Positions 1 to 6,342 of a DNA stretch of 11,301 nt are shown piece after piece; positions within the stretch are counted from its first letter, which is position 1; every line of letters starts with the position of its first letter. The notes beneath the pieces were generated by a model. The model did no database searches, was not told the DNA's origin, and worked only from the letters and a program-made list of their open reading frames with translations. Position numbers and translations under genes: made by a program. Source of the DNA: Planctomycetota bacterium (lineage in GTDB: Bacteria; Planctomycetota; MHYJ01; JACPRB01). The stretch covers positions 1-11,301 of the forward strand of contig JACQFK010000027.1 of assembly GCA_016200125.1 (NCBI GenBank), read 5' to 3'.

Positions 1-486
1 CGGGTAGCGGACCACGCGGCCCGCCGCGGCGTCGACGAGACCGGGAGCGGCCACGCCCACGGAAAGCAGCCGGCGGCGGCCCGCCTCGCGGGCCAGCGAC
101 TTCGCCGTCGCCAGGATCGTCTCCATCATCCTCGCGCGGCCGACCCCGGGGGGAAACGGCACCTCGCGCCTCAGAAGCGTCCCGCCGGCGAAATCGGTAA
201 GCACCGCCCGGGTGCGGAGCGCCTCAAAGTCGATCCCGAGAAAGCAGCCGTGCCGGGGGTTGAGCCGCAGCGCAACGGGGACGCGGCCCCGGCGGCTCCC
301 CCGGCGCGCGTCCTCCAGCAGCAGTCCCTGGCGCAGGAACTCGTCGACGTACTTCCCCACCATCGAGGCGTTGATGTTGAGACGGTGGGCGATTGCGAAC
401 CGCGAGGCCTCCCCCTCCCGGAAGATGTGCGTCAGGATCCGGTTCTTCTTGAGCCGCAGGAGCGATTCGCGGGGACGCGGATGCAT
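1..486 (-). CDS. ROK-family transcriptional regulator (NagC/XylR/Mlc type), C-terminus outside window
   Basis: Read on the minus strand from an ATG at 484-486, the frame stays open for 162 codons to the left edge, so the protein is incomplete. An in-frame TAG lies only three codons upstream of the ATG, which fixes the start. Residues about 9-55 look like a winged helix-turn-helix (basic start, then RFAIAHRLNINASMVGKYV). The ROK fold follows from about residue 80 (GCFLGIDF, then VGVAAPGLVD near 143-152, a typical ROK stretch). In ROK sugar kinases the first phosphate loop reads roughly DxGGT. Here it is GIDFEALRTR, without the GGT, so a regulator is more likely than a kinase. ROK regulators usually bind a sugar or sugar phosphate and repress nearby operons. 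This gene is divergent from the sugar-nucleotide operon, so it may control that operon and itself; this is inference. Confidence 0.85.
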   Translation of the reverse strand, partial: MHPRPRESLLRLKKNRILTHIFREGEASRFAIAHRLNINASMVGKYVDEFLRQGLLLEDARRGSRRGRVPVALRLNPRHGCFLGIDFEALRTRAVLTDFAGGTLLRREVPFPPGVGRARMMETILATAKSLAREAGRRRLLSVGVAAPGLVDAAAGRVVRYP

Positions 487-492
487 CTGCGT

Positions 493-521
493 ACCCTACG
501 GGCAGGGGACGGGACCGTCAA
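493..521 (-). promoter_or_regulatory. Putative sigma70-like promoter of the ROK gene, predicted leaderless
   Basis: On the minus strand TTGACG (516-521, 5 of 6 to the -35 consensus) is followed after exactly 17 bases by TAGGGT (493-498, a TAnnnT -10). Six bases separate the -10 from the ATG at 486. Transcription about seven bases past the -10 would therefore begin at or next to the A of the start codon. The call rests on sequence match only. Confidence 0.5.
508..519. promoter_or_regulatory. Candidate operator dyad between the divergent promoters
   Basis: GACGG GA CCGTC is a perfect inverted repeat with 5-base arms and a 2-base centre. It overlaps the -35 box of the ROK promoter and directly abuts that of the operon promoter, so a bound dimer could affect both. 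It is short, and in such GC-rich DNA could occur by chance. Classical NagC/Mlc operators are longer and AT-rich, so assignment to the ROK protein is only positional. Confidence 0.25.
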
Positions 522-548
522 GACAACCGCGACCTCCCGTGGTACAAT
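520..548 (+). promoter_or_regulatory. Putative sigma70-like promoter of the sugar-nucleotide operon, near-leaderless
   Basis: On the plus strand AAGACA (520-525, 4 of 6 to TTGACA) lies 17 bases before TACAAT (543-548, 5 of 6 to TATAAT). The likely transcription start near 555 is only about four bases before the ATG at 559. No Shine-Dalgarno sequence precedes that ATG, which fits a leaderless or very short leader. The -35 box overlaps that of the divergent ROK promoter by two bases. Confidence 0.5.
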
Positions 549-558
549 CCACCGTCTC

Positions 559-1485
559 ATGGAAGCGACCTCCTCCATCTACGTCGCGGGCCACCGCGGC
601 CTCGTCGGCTCCGCGCTCGTGAAGCGCCTGCGCGCCGCCGGGTACTCCCGCCTGGTCCTCCGGACGCGGCAGGAGCTCGACCTCACCGGCCGCGAGGCCG
701 TCGAGGAGTTCTTCCGCCGGGAGAAGCCCGACTACGTCTTCCTCGCCGCCGCCCGAGTCGGCGGCATCCGCGCCAACGAGTCCCAGCCCGCCGACTTCAT
801 CCGCGAGAACCTGCTGGTCCAGACCTCCGTCCTTCACGCCGCCCACCTCTCGGGCGTGAAGCGGCTCATCTTCTTCGGCAGTTCCTGCCTCTACCCCCGC
901 GAGTGCCCCCAGCCGATGAAGGAGGAGGCGCTCTTCACGGGGCCGATGGAGCGGACCAGCGAGGCCTACTCCGCCTCCAAGTTCGCCGGCTACGCGATGT
1001 GCGAGGCCTACAACCGGCAGTTCGGCGCGCAGTTCCTCACCGTGATCCCCGCCACGCTCTACGGGCCGCACGACAACTTCGACCTCGAGAGCTCCCACGT
1101 GCTCCCCGCCCTGCTCCGCCGCGTCCACGAGCAGCGCTCCCAGCCCTCGGTGACGGTCTGGGGCAGCGGCCGCCCGGTGCGCGAGTTCCTCTACGTGGAC
1201 GACCTCGCCGAGGCCTGCGTGCTGCTCATGAATCTCCCGGACCCCCTGCCCCGGACGCCGATCAACGTCGGCTCCGGACGGGGCGTCAGCGTGCGGGAGC
1301 TCGCCGAGACCATCGGCTCCCTCGTGGGCTACCGCGGCGCCCTGACCTTCGACCCCAGCAAGCCGGACGGCGCTCCCGAGAAAGTGCTCGATTCCTCCCG
1401 GATGCGGAGCCTGGGCTGGTCGTCCCGAACCTCGCTCCAGGAGGGCCTCCGCCGGACCTACGAATGGTACCTGAACCAGAACTGA
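559..1485 (+). CDS. fcl: GDP-L-fucose synthase-like epimerase/reductase (extended SDR)
   Basis: The 308-residue product has the length of GDP-4-keto-6-deoxy-D-mannose 3,5-epimerase/4-reductase, which makes GDP-L-fucose with NADPH in the cytoplasm. The Rossmann motif GHRGLVG is at 11-17. The SDR triad is seen in GSSCLYP (S108/S109) and YSASK (Y137, K141). Both residues used for the epimerisation step in the E. coli enzyme have counterparts, C110 and H180 (in SSHVLPALLRR), so the full double function may be kept. The frame is open far upstream to 250, but that part is antisense to the ROK gene. The ATG at 559 starts the conserved fold and follows the predicted promoter. No gmd-type 4,6-dehydratase is in the window. 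Because HddA/HddC-like genes share the operon, the substrate could be a 4-keto-6-deoxyheptose or a 3,6-dideoxy sugar (ColC-like role) instead of the mannose derivative. The gene overlaps the next by 22 bases. Confidence 0.85.
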   Translation: MEATSSIYVAGHRGLVGSALVKRLRAAGYSRLVLRTRQELDLTGREAVEEFFRREKPDYVFLAAARVGGIRANESQPADFIRENLLVQTSVLHAAHLSGVKRLIFFGSSCLYPRECPQPMKEEALFTGPMERTSEAYSASKFAGYAMCEAYNRQFGAQFLTVIPATLYGPHDNFDLESSHVLPALLRRVHEQRSQPSVTVWGSGRPVREFLYVDDLAEACVLLMNLPDPLPRTPINVGSGRGVSVRELAETIGSLVGYRGALTFDPSKPDGAPEKVLDSSRMRSLGWSSRTSLQEGLRRTYEWYLNQN

Positions 1486-2420
1486 TCGAGCGCCTCTACC
1501 GCTCCCTCTTCCGCATCCGCCGCGTGGAAGAGGAGGTCGCCCGGATCTATCCGACCGACAAGATCAAGAGCCCCGTCCACCTCTCCATCGGTCAGGAGGC
1601 CGTCGCGGTGGGCGTCTGCGACCCGCTGCGGAAGGACGACATCCTCTTCGGCACCTACCGGGACCACGCGACCTACCTCGCCAAGGGCGGCGACCTGCGG
1701 CGCATGATGGCCGAGCTCTACGGCAAGGCCACGGGCTGCGCCAAGGGCAAGGGCGGATCGATGCACCTCATCGACCTCGACGCCGGCTCCATGGGCGCCT
1801 CCGCCATCGTGGGCACCACGATCCCCCACGCGGTGGGCTACGCCTACGCGCTGCGGCTCGAAAGATCCGACCGCCTCGTCGTGAGCATGTTCGGCGACGG
1901 CGCGGTCGACGAGGGGGCCTTCCACGAGAGCCTGAACTGGGCCGCCGTACAGAAGCTGCCGGTCCTCTTCGTCTGCGAGAACAACCACTACGCGATCCAC
2001 TCCCATCACCTCTCGCGCCACGCCTCGGACAACCTCTGCGAGCGGGCCCGGACCTACGGGATGGCCGCGGAGCGGATCGAGGAGAACGACGCGCTCGCCG
2101 TCCGGACGCGGATCGCCGCCGCGCTGGACGAGCTGCGCCGCAGCGGCGCCGGCCCGCGCTTCGTCGAGTGCATGACCTACCGGATGAAGGAGCACGTCGG
2201 CCCCAACGACGACTTCGACCGCGGCTACCGGAAGCCCGAGGAGGCCGAGCCGTGGAAGAAGAGCGACCCGGTCCGCGCGATGGGCGCGCGCCTGTCCCCG
2301 GAGGCGCGGACGCGCATCGAGCGGGCCGTGGAGGGGGAGATCCGCGACGCCTTCGAGTTCGCCGAGAAGAGCCCCTTCCCGGACCTCAAGGAACTGCACA
2401 CGGATGTCTATGCCGAATGA
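1464..2420 (+). CDS. TPP-dependent E1-type enzyme, alpha subunit (pyruvate/acetoin dehydrogenase-like)
   Basis: The 318-residue product is an E1 alpha subunit of the 2-oxoacid dehydrogenase family, which binds thiamine diphosphate and decarboxylates a 2-oxoacid. The signature is complete: HLSIGQEA (39-46), GKGGSMH (95-101), GASAIVG (111-117) and the TPP/Mg motif from GDG (144-146) to NN (173-174). Where mitochondrial-type E1 alpha has the phosphorylation loop (around GHS), this protein reads KEHVGPNDD. I associate that variant with E1-like proteins in polysaccharide clusters (from memory). The chosen ATG lies inside the 3' end of fcl; the CTG at 1482 is a weaker alternative. No E2 acyltransferase or E3 gene is present, which argues against a central pyruvate dehydrogenase. 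A carboligase working on a sugar nucleotide is a plausible role. It overlaps the beta-subunit gene by 17 bases (11 if the second ATG is used). Confidence 0.88.
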   Translation: MVPEPELIERLYRSLFRIRRVEEEVARIYPTDKIKSPVHLSIGQEAVAVGVCDPLRKDDILFGTYRDHATYLAKGGDLRRMMAELYGKATGCAKGKGGSMHLIDLDAGSMGASAIVGTTIPHAVGYAYALRLERSDRLVVSMFGDGAVDEGAFHESLNWAAVQKLPVLFVCENNHYAIHSHHLSRHASDNLCERARTYGMAAERIEENDALAVRTRIAAALDELRRSGAGPRFVECMTYRMKEHVGPNDDFDRGYRKPEEAEPWKKSDPVRAMGARLSPEARTRIERAVEGEIRDAFEFAEKSPFPDLKELHTDVYAE

Positions 2421-3450
2421 CCGGATCCTGACCTACTCGGACGCGCTGCTCGAGGCCACCGAGCAGGAGATGACGGCCAATCCGAAGGTCGTCGTCTTCG
2501 GCATCGGCGTGGACGACTTCAAGGGCACCTACGGCACGACGATGGGGCTCCACCGGAAATTCGGCCCCGCCCGCTGCTTCGACACGCCGCTGTCGGAAGA
2601 TGCGATGACCGGCGTGGCCATCGGGATGGCGCTCGCGGGCTACCGCCCGATCCACGTCCACATCCGGATGGACTTCCTCCTGCTGGCGATGAACCAGATC
2701 ATCAACATCGCCGCGAAGGCGCGCTACATGTACGGCGGGCAGGTGTCGACTCCGATCGTCGTCCGCTCCGTGATCGGCCGCAGCTGGGGGCAGGGGGCCC
2801 AGCACTCCCAGGCGCTCTATCCGCTTTTCATGCACGTCCCCGGGCTTCGCGTCGTCGCGCCCACCACGCCGCAGGACGCCAAGGGATTGCTGCTCCAGAG
2901 CCTGCGCCAGGACGATCCCGTCATGTTCGTCGAGCACCGCCTGCTCCACGGCCAGAAGGGGCCCGTCCCCGAGGCCCCCTACACGGTCCCCTTCGGCAAG
3001 GCCCGCGTCCTCGCCGAAGGGAAGGACCTTACCCTCGTGGGCGTCTCCTACGCCAACGTCGAATGCCTCCGCGCCCGCGCGCTGCTCCGGCAGGCGGGCA
3101 TCGACGCCGAGGTCATCGACTGCGTCTCGCTCAAGCCGCTCGACACGAAGACGATCCTCGATTCCGCCGCGCGCACGGGCCGCCTGCTGGTCGTCGAGAA
3201 CGGCTGGACCTTCTGCGGCGCGAGTGCGGAGATCCTCGCCCAGGCCGCGGAGGCGGACCGCAGGATCAGGGCCGGCCGCCTGGGCTTCGCCCCCGTGAAC
3301 TGCCCGACCACGCGCAACCTCGAGAACGCCTTCTACCCCGACGCGTCGAAGATCGCGGCCGCCGCGCACGAACTCGTCCGCGGCGCCCCCCGGCTCTGGC
3401 CGGCGGCGGAGGAGGCGGCCGAGGTGCTCAACTTCAAAGGACCCTTCTGA
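2404..3450 (+). CDS. TPP-dependent E1-type enzyme, beta subunit (transketolase-like)
   Basis: The 348-residue product is the partner beta subunit, with a pyrimidine-binding transketolase domain (about 8-185) and a C-terminal transketolase domain (about 200-320). The glutamate expected to activate the TPP aminopyrimidine is E65 in LSEDAMTG. Other family marks are the AGYRPI stretch (78-83), NIAAKARYMYGGQ (101-113), GAQHSQ with H134, and VPGLRVVAPTTPQDAKGLL. Two ATG codons are possible, 2404 and 2410. AAGGAA upstream sits about right for the first. It forms a heterotetramer with the alpha subunit in known relatives. The C-terminus is slightly longer than usual E1 beta proteins. It ends exactly where the next gene begins, so the subunits and the PLP enzyme are probably translated in a coupled way. 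Confidence 0.88.
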   Translation: MSMPNDRILTYSDALLEATEQEMTANPKVVVFGIGVDDFKGTYGTTMGLHRKFGPARCFDTPLSEDAMTGVAIGMALAGYRPIHVHIRMDFLLLAMNQIINIAAKARYMYGGQVSTPIVVRSVIGRSWGQGAQHSQALYPLFMHVPGLRVVAPTTPQDAKGLLLQSLRQDDPVMFVEHRLLHGQKGPVPEAPYTVPFGKARVLAEGKDLTLVGVSYANVECLRARALLRQAGIDAEVIDCVSLKPLDTKTILDSAARTGRLLVVENGWTFCGASAEILAQAAEADRRIRAGRLGFAPVNCPTTRNLENAFYPDASKIAAAAHELVRGAPRLWPAAEEAAEVLNFKGPF

Positions 3451-4722
3451 GTGGACACCTCCAACCTCAAGACCGCCCTCGAAGCCGCCTGGAAGGAGTC
3501 GGCGCCGCGGCCCTTCGATCCCTCGAACCCCGTCGTCAAGCTGCACGAGGCGACCTACGACGCCGAGGAGATCTGGGAGGTCCTCCAGTGCCTCCTCAAG
3601 ACGGAAGTCACGTTGGGCCCCAAGGTCCGGAAGTTCGAGCAGGAGTTCGCCGCGCGCTTCGGCCACCGCCACGCCGTCATGGTCAATTCCGGCTCCTCCG
3701 CGAACCTGCTTGCGGTCGCGGGGCTGGCCGACGACGCGACCGCCGACCGCCTCAAGCCGGGCGACGAGGTGATCGTCCCCGCCCTCTGCTGGTCGACCAC
3801 CGTCTGGCCGCTCATCCAGCACCAGCTCGTCCCGGTGATCGTCGATCCCGACCTCCGGACGCTGAACCTCGACCCCGCCGGGATCGCCCGCGCGATCGGC
3901 CCGAAGACGCGCGCGATCATGCCCGTGCCCATCTACGGCAATCCCTGCGACATGGACGCGATCCTGGAGATCGCGAAGAAGCACAACCTCACGGTCCTCG
4001 AGGATTCCTGCGAGTCGCTCGGCGCGACCTACGGCGGCCGCCACGTCGGGTCCTTCGGCCGCGCCGGCACCTTCAGCTTCTACTACTCGCACCACATCAC
4101 CACCCTCGAAGGCGGGATGGTGGTGACCGACGACTTCGAGCTGGCCGAGACGATGCGCGCCCTGCGGGCCCACGGCTGGACCCGCGAGATGGAGCGGCCG
4201 AAGAAGCACCTCGACGCGAACCCGGACATCCACGCGAAGTTCCTCTTCGTGAATCTCGGCTACAACCTCCGGGCCACGGAGCCGCAGGCCGCGATGGGCT
4301 CCGCCCAGCTGCGCAAACTCGACCGCTTCATCCGCATCCGCGCCGACAACGCTCAGTACTGGCTGAAGGAGCTGGCCTCCCTCTCGGAGTTCTTCGACTT
4401 CGTGAGCGTGACGCCCCGCGGGAACAGCTCCTGGTTCGGCTTCCCCATGCGGGTGAAGCCGGGCGCGCCCTTCACGGCGCGGGAGCTGATGGGCCACCTC
4501 CAGTCGCGCGGCATCGAGATGCGGCCGCTCAACGCGGGGAACATCGCGGTCCAGCCGGCGATCAAGCGCCACCCCCATCGCGTCGTGGGCGATCTGCCGC
4601 ACGCGAACGACATCATGAAGAACGGCTTCACCTTCGGAAACCACCAGCACGTCGACGCGGCCGCGCGCGCCTACGTCGCCGACACCCTGAAGTCCTTCGT
4701 CGCCGGACGGAGGACAAAGTAA
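3451..4722 (+). CDS. RfbH/ColD-like PLP-dependent sugar 3-dehydratase (DegT fold, His for Lys)
   Basis: This 423-residue DegT/DnrJ/EryC1-fold protein would usually be labelled a sugar aminotransferase. However, the Schiff-base lysine position carries histidine: the stretch FSFYYSHHITTLEGG puts H214 (codon 4090-4092) where transaminases have K. That swap defines the 3-dehydratases RfbH/E1 (ascarylose, abequose, tyvelose pathways) and ColD (colitose), which remove the C3 hydroxyl of 4-keto-6-deoxy sugar nucleotides. Further support is VNSGSSANLL at 78-87 and EDSCESLG at 184-191, both close to that group; D185 should contact the PLP ring nitrogen. There is no cysteine after residue 187, so the [2Fe-2S] cluster of E1-type enzymes is absent. 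That points to the ColD-like mode, which needs no dedicated reductase. The start is GTG, immediately after the preceding stop, with AAAGGA about nine bases upstream. The substrate is unknown. Confidence 0.85.
   Translation: MDTSNLKTALEAAWKESAPRPFDPSNPVVKLHEATYDAEEIWEVLQCLLKTEVTLGPKVRKFEQEFAARFGHRHAVMVNSGSSANLLAVAGLADDATADRLKPGDEVIVPALCWSTTVWPLIQHQLVPVIVDPDLRTLNLDPAGIARAIGPKTRAIMPVPIYGNPCDMDAILEIAKKHNLTVLEDSCESLGATYGGRHVGSFGRAGTFSFYYSHHITTLEGGMVVTDDFELAETMRALRAHGWTREMERPKKHLDANPDIHAKFLFVNLGYNLRATEPQAAMGSAQLRKLDRFIRIRADNAQYWLKELASLSEFFDFVSVTPRGNSSWFGFPMRVKPGAPFTARELMGHLQSRGIEMRPLNAGNIAVQPAIKRHPHRVVGDLPHANDIMKNGFTFGNHQHVDAAARAYVADTLKSFVAGRRTK
4709..4713 (+). promoter_or_regulatory. Shine-Dalgarno site of the second SDR gene
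   Basis: GGAGG lies within the last codons of the PLP-enzyme gene, eight bases before the ATG at 4722. It is the clearest ribosome site in the operon and settles the start, since the reading frame itself is open much further upstream. Confidence 0.7.
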
Positions 4723-5660
4723 TGGGCCAGAAGATCCTCGTCACCGGCGGCGCGGGCTACCTCGGCTCGATCCTCGTCCCCGCGCTGCTTGCGGAGGGCC
4801 ACGCGGTCACCGTGCTGGACAACTTCCGCTACCGGCAGGCGAGCCTCCTCGAGTGCTGCGCCGACGAGCGCCTCCGCGTCGTCCGCGGCGACGCGCGCGA
4901 GGAGGCGACGCTCGCCCCCCTGGTCAAGGACGCCGACGTCCTGATCCCGCTCGCCGCGCTCGTGGGGATGCCGGTCTGCGACGCCGATCCGGTCGCCGCC
5001 CGCACGACGAACCTCGACGCGATCCGCAGCCTGCTCAAGCTGCGCTCGCCGCGCCAGCGGATCCTCTTCCCCTGCACCAACAGCGGCTACGGGATCGGCC
5101 AGAAGGACAAGTTCTGCACCGAGGAGTCGCCCCTCAAGCCCCTCTCCCTCTACGGGCGGACCAAGGTCGAGGCCGAGAAGGCCGTCCTCGACGCGGGCGG
5201 CACGATCTCCTTCCGGCTCGCGACGGTGTTCGGCGCGTCCCCGCGGATGAGGACCGACCTGCTCGTCAACGACTTCGTCCAGCGGGCCCTGCGCGACGGC
5301 GCGATCGTGCTCTACGAGGCCCACGCGAAGCGCAACTTCATCCACGTCCGCGACGTCGCCCGCGCCTTCCTCCACGGGCTGGCCAACTACGACGCGATGG
5401 CCGGCGGACCCTACAACGTCGGCCTCAGCGACGCCAATCTCTCCAAGAAGGAGCTCTGCGAGAAGATCAAGCTTCAGCTCCCGCGCTTCACGTTCCTGGA
5501 GGCGGCCGTCGGGAAGGATCCCGACCAGCGCGACTACATCGTCTCCAACGAGAAGGTCGAGAGGACCGGCTTCAAGCCGAGATTCTCCCTCGACGACGGC
5601 ATCCGGGAGCTGATCCGGGCCTACCAGATCCTCCCGCCGGGCGAGTATGGAAACGCCTGA
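4722..5660 (+). CDS. NAD-dependent epimerase/dehydratase-family SDR, sugar-nucleotide modifying
   Basis: The 312-residue extended SDR has the NAD motif GGAGYLG (9-15), an acidic D33 at the end of the second strand that favours NAD(H), and the active-site pair Y144/K148 in YGRTK. The middle catalytic region reads TNSGYG (119-124). The 4,6-dehydratases such as Gmd and RfbB have a TDE motif there. Its absence makes dehydratase chemistry unlikely and suggests an epimerase, reductase or dehydrogenase. The C-terminal half contains KRNFIHVRDVARAF, NVGLSDANLSK and GKDPDQRDYIVSN, a conserved substrate-side pattern I recognise from polysaccharide-cluster SDRs of unassigned reaction. Its ATG overlaps the preceding TAA by one base (TAATG), and its last 14 bases overlap the nucleotidyltransferase gene. 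The exact substrate is not deducible. Confidence 0.8.
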   Translation: MGQKILVTGGAGYLGSILVPALLAEGHAVTVLDNFRYRQASLLECCADERLRVVRGDAREEATLAPLVKDADVLIPLAALVGMPVCDADPVAARTTNLDAIRSLLKLRSPRQRILFPCTNSGYGIGQKDKFCTEESPLKPLSLYGRTKVEAEKAVLDAGGTISFRLATVFGASPRMRTDLLVNDFVQRALRDGAIVLYEAHAKRNFIHVRDVARAFLHGLANYDAMAGGPYNVGLSDANLSKKELCEKIKLQLPRFTFLEAAVGKDPDQRDYIVSNEKVERTGFKPRFSLDDGIRELIRAYQILPPGEYGNA

Positions 5661-6342
5661 CGTCCTCATCCTCGCGGGCGGACGGGGGACGCGCCTCCAG
5701 TCGCTGCCCGAGGACATCCCCAAGCCGCTCCGCCCCGTGAACGGCCGCCCTTTCCTCGCCTATCTCCTCGACCAGGTCCGCGAGGCCGGCGCGCGGCGGA
5801 TCGTCCTCGCCCTCGGCTACAAGCCCGAGGCCTTCCGCGACTTCGCCCGGCAGGAGGGACTCGGGACCTCGGTCGAGCCGTCGCCGCTGGGAACCGGCGG
5901 CGCCCTGCGGGCCGCCCTGCCCGCCCTGCACGGCGGCCGCTTCCTCGTCCTGAACGGCGACTCCTATGCCGCCGTCGATCTCCGGCTCCTGGCCGCGCTG
6001 CACGAGCTCCGGAAGGCGCGGGCGATGATGCTGCTGGCCGGCGTGGACGATGCCTCGCGCTACGGCCGGGTCGAGATCGACGAGGACGGCGCGGTCCTGC
6101 AGTTCTCGGAGAAAGGCGAAGCGGGGCCGGGGCTGATCAACGCCGGCGTTTACGTCCTCGACCGCGCGGTGGTCGAGGAGATCCCCGCGGGCCGCCCCGT
6201 CTCTCTGGAGCGCGAGACCTTTCCCTCGCTGATCGGGAAGCGATTCTTCGGCGAGCCCGGGGAATTCCCCTTCATGGACATCGGGACGCCCGAATCGTAC
6301 GCTGCGTCCGCGGCGTTCTTCCAGAAGACGAGGAGCCGATGA
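5647..6342 (+). CDS. hddC: HddC-like sugar-1-phosphate guanylyltransferase (D-glycero-D-manno-heptose 1-phosphate)
   Basis: The 231-residue product is a short, single-domain nucleotidyltransferase of the size of HddC, which joins GMP from GTP to D-glycero-alpha-D-manno-heptose 1-phosphate, giving GDP-heptose and pyrophosphate. Visible marks are the nucleotide loop GGRGTRL (11-17), PKP with K26, GTGGAL (82-87), the metal-site NGDS (103-106, D105), INAGVYV, and a C-terminal MDIGTPESY. VSLERETFP resembles the FSLE..FFP stretch of HddC proteins. The guanylyl preference is by family likeness; a uridylyl- or cytidylyltransferase for another sugar phosphate cannot be excluded. The start overlaps the SDR gene by 14 bases with no strong ribosome site, consistent with coupling. 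The adjacent HddA-like kinase strengthens the heptose assignment. Confidence 0.75.
   Translation: METPDVLILAGGRGTRLQSLPEDIPKPLRPVNGRPFLAYLLDQVREAGARRIVLALGYKPEAFRDFARQEGLGTSVEPSPLGTGGALRAALPALHGGRFLVLNGDSYAAVDLRLLAALHELRKARAMMLLAGVDDASRYGRVEIDEDGAVLQFSEKGEAGPGLINAGVYVLDRAVVEEIPAGRPVSLERETFPSLIGKRFFGEPGEFPFMDIGTPESYAASAAFFQKTRSR

Noticed and set aside
250..558. Extended N-terminus of the GDP-fucose synthase-like gene (open frame back to 250)
   Set aside because: The extra residues do not resemble the SDR fold, lie antisense to the ROK HTH region and precede the predicted promoter. The ATG at 559 begins the conserved Rossmann strand.
1464..3450. Housekeeping pyruvate dehydrogenase E1 genes
   Set aside because: No E2 or E3 is adjacent, both genes overlap sugar-nucleotide genes on either side, and the alpha subunit loop departs from the catabolic pattern.
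2386..4650. Long minus-strand open frame of about 750 codons across the E1 beta and PLP-enzyme genes
   Set aside because: Its translation is low-complexity (Arg/Asp/Glu/Val/Gly-rich) with no recognisable motif. It is antisense to two genes with clear catalytic motifs, and such frames arise from GC-rich third positions.
3451..4722. Annotation as a plain sugar aminotransferase (perosamine or DegT type)
   Set aside because: The catalytic lysine position is histidine, which would abolish ordinary transamination and matches the 3-dehydratase subgroup.
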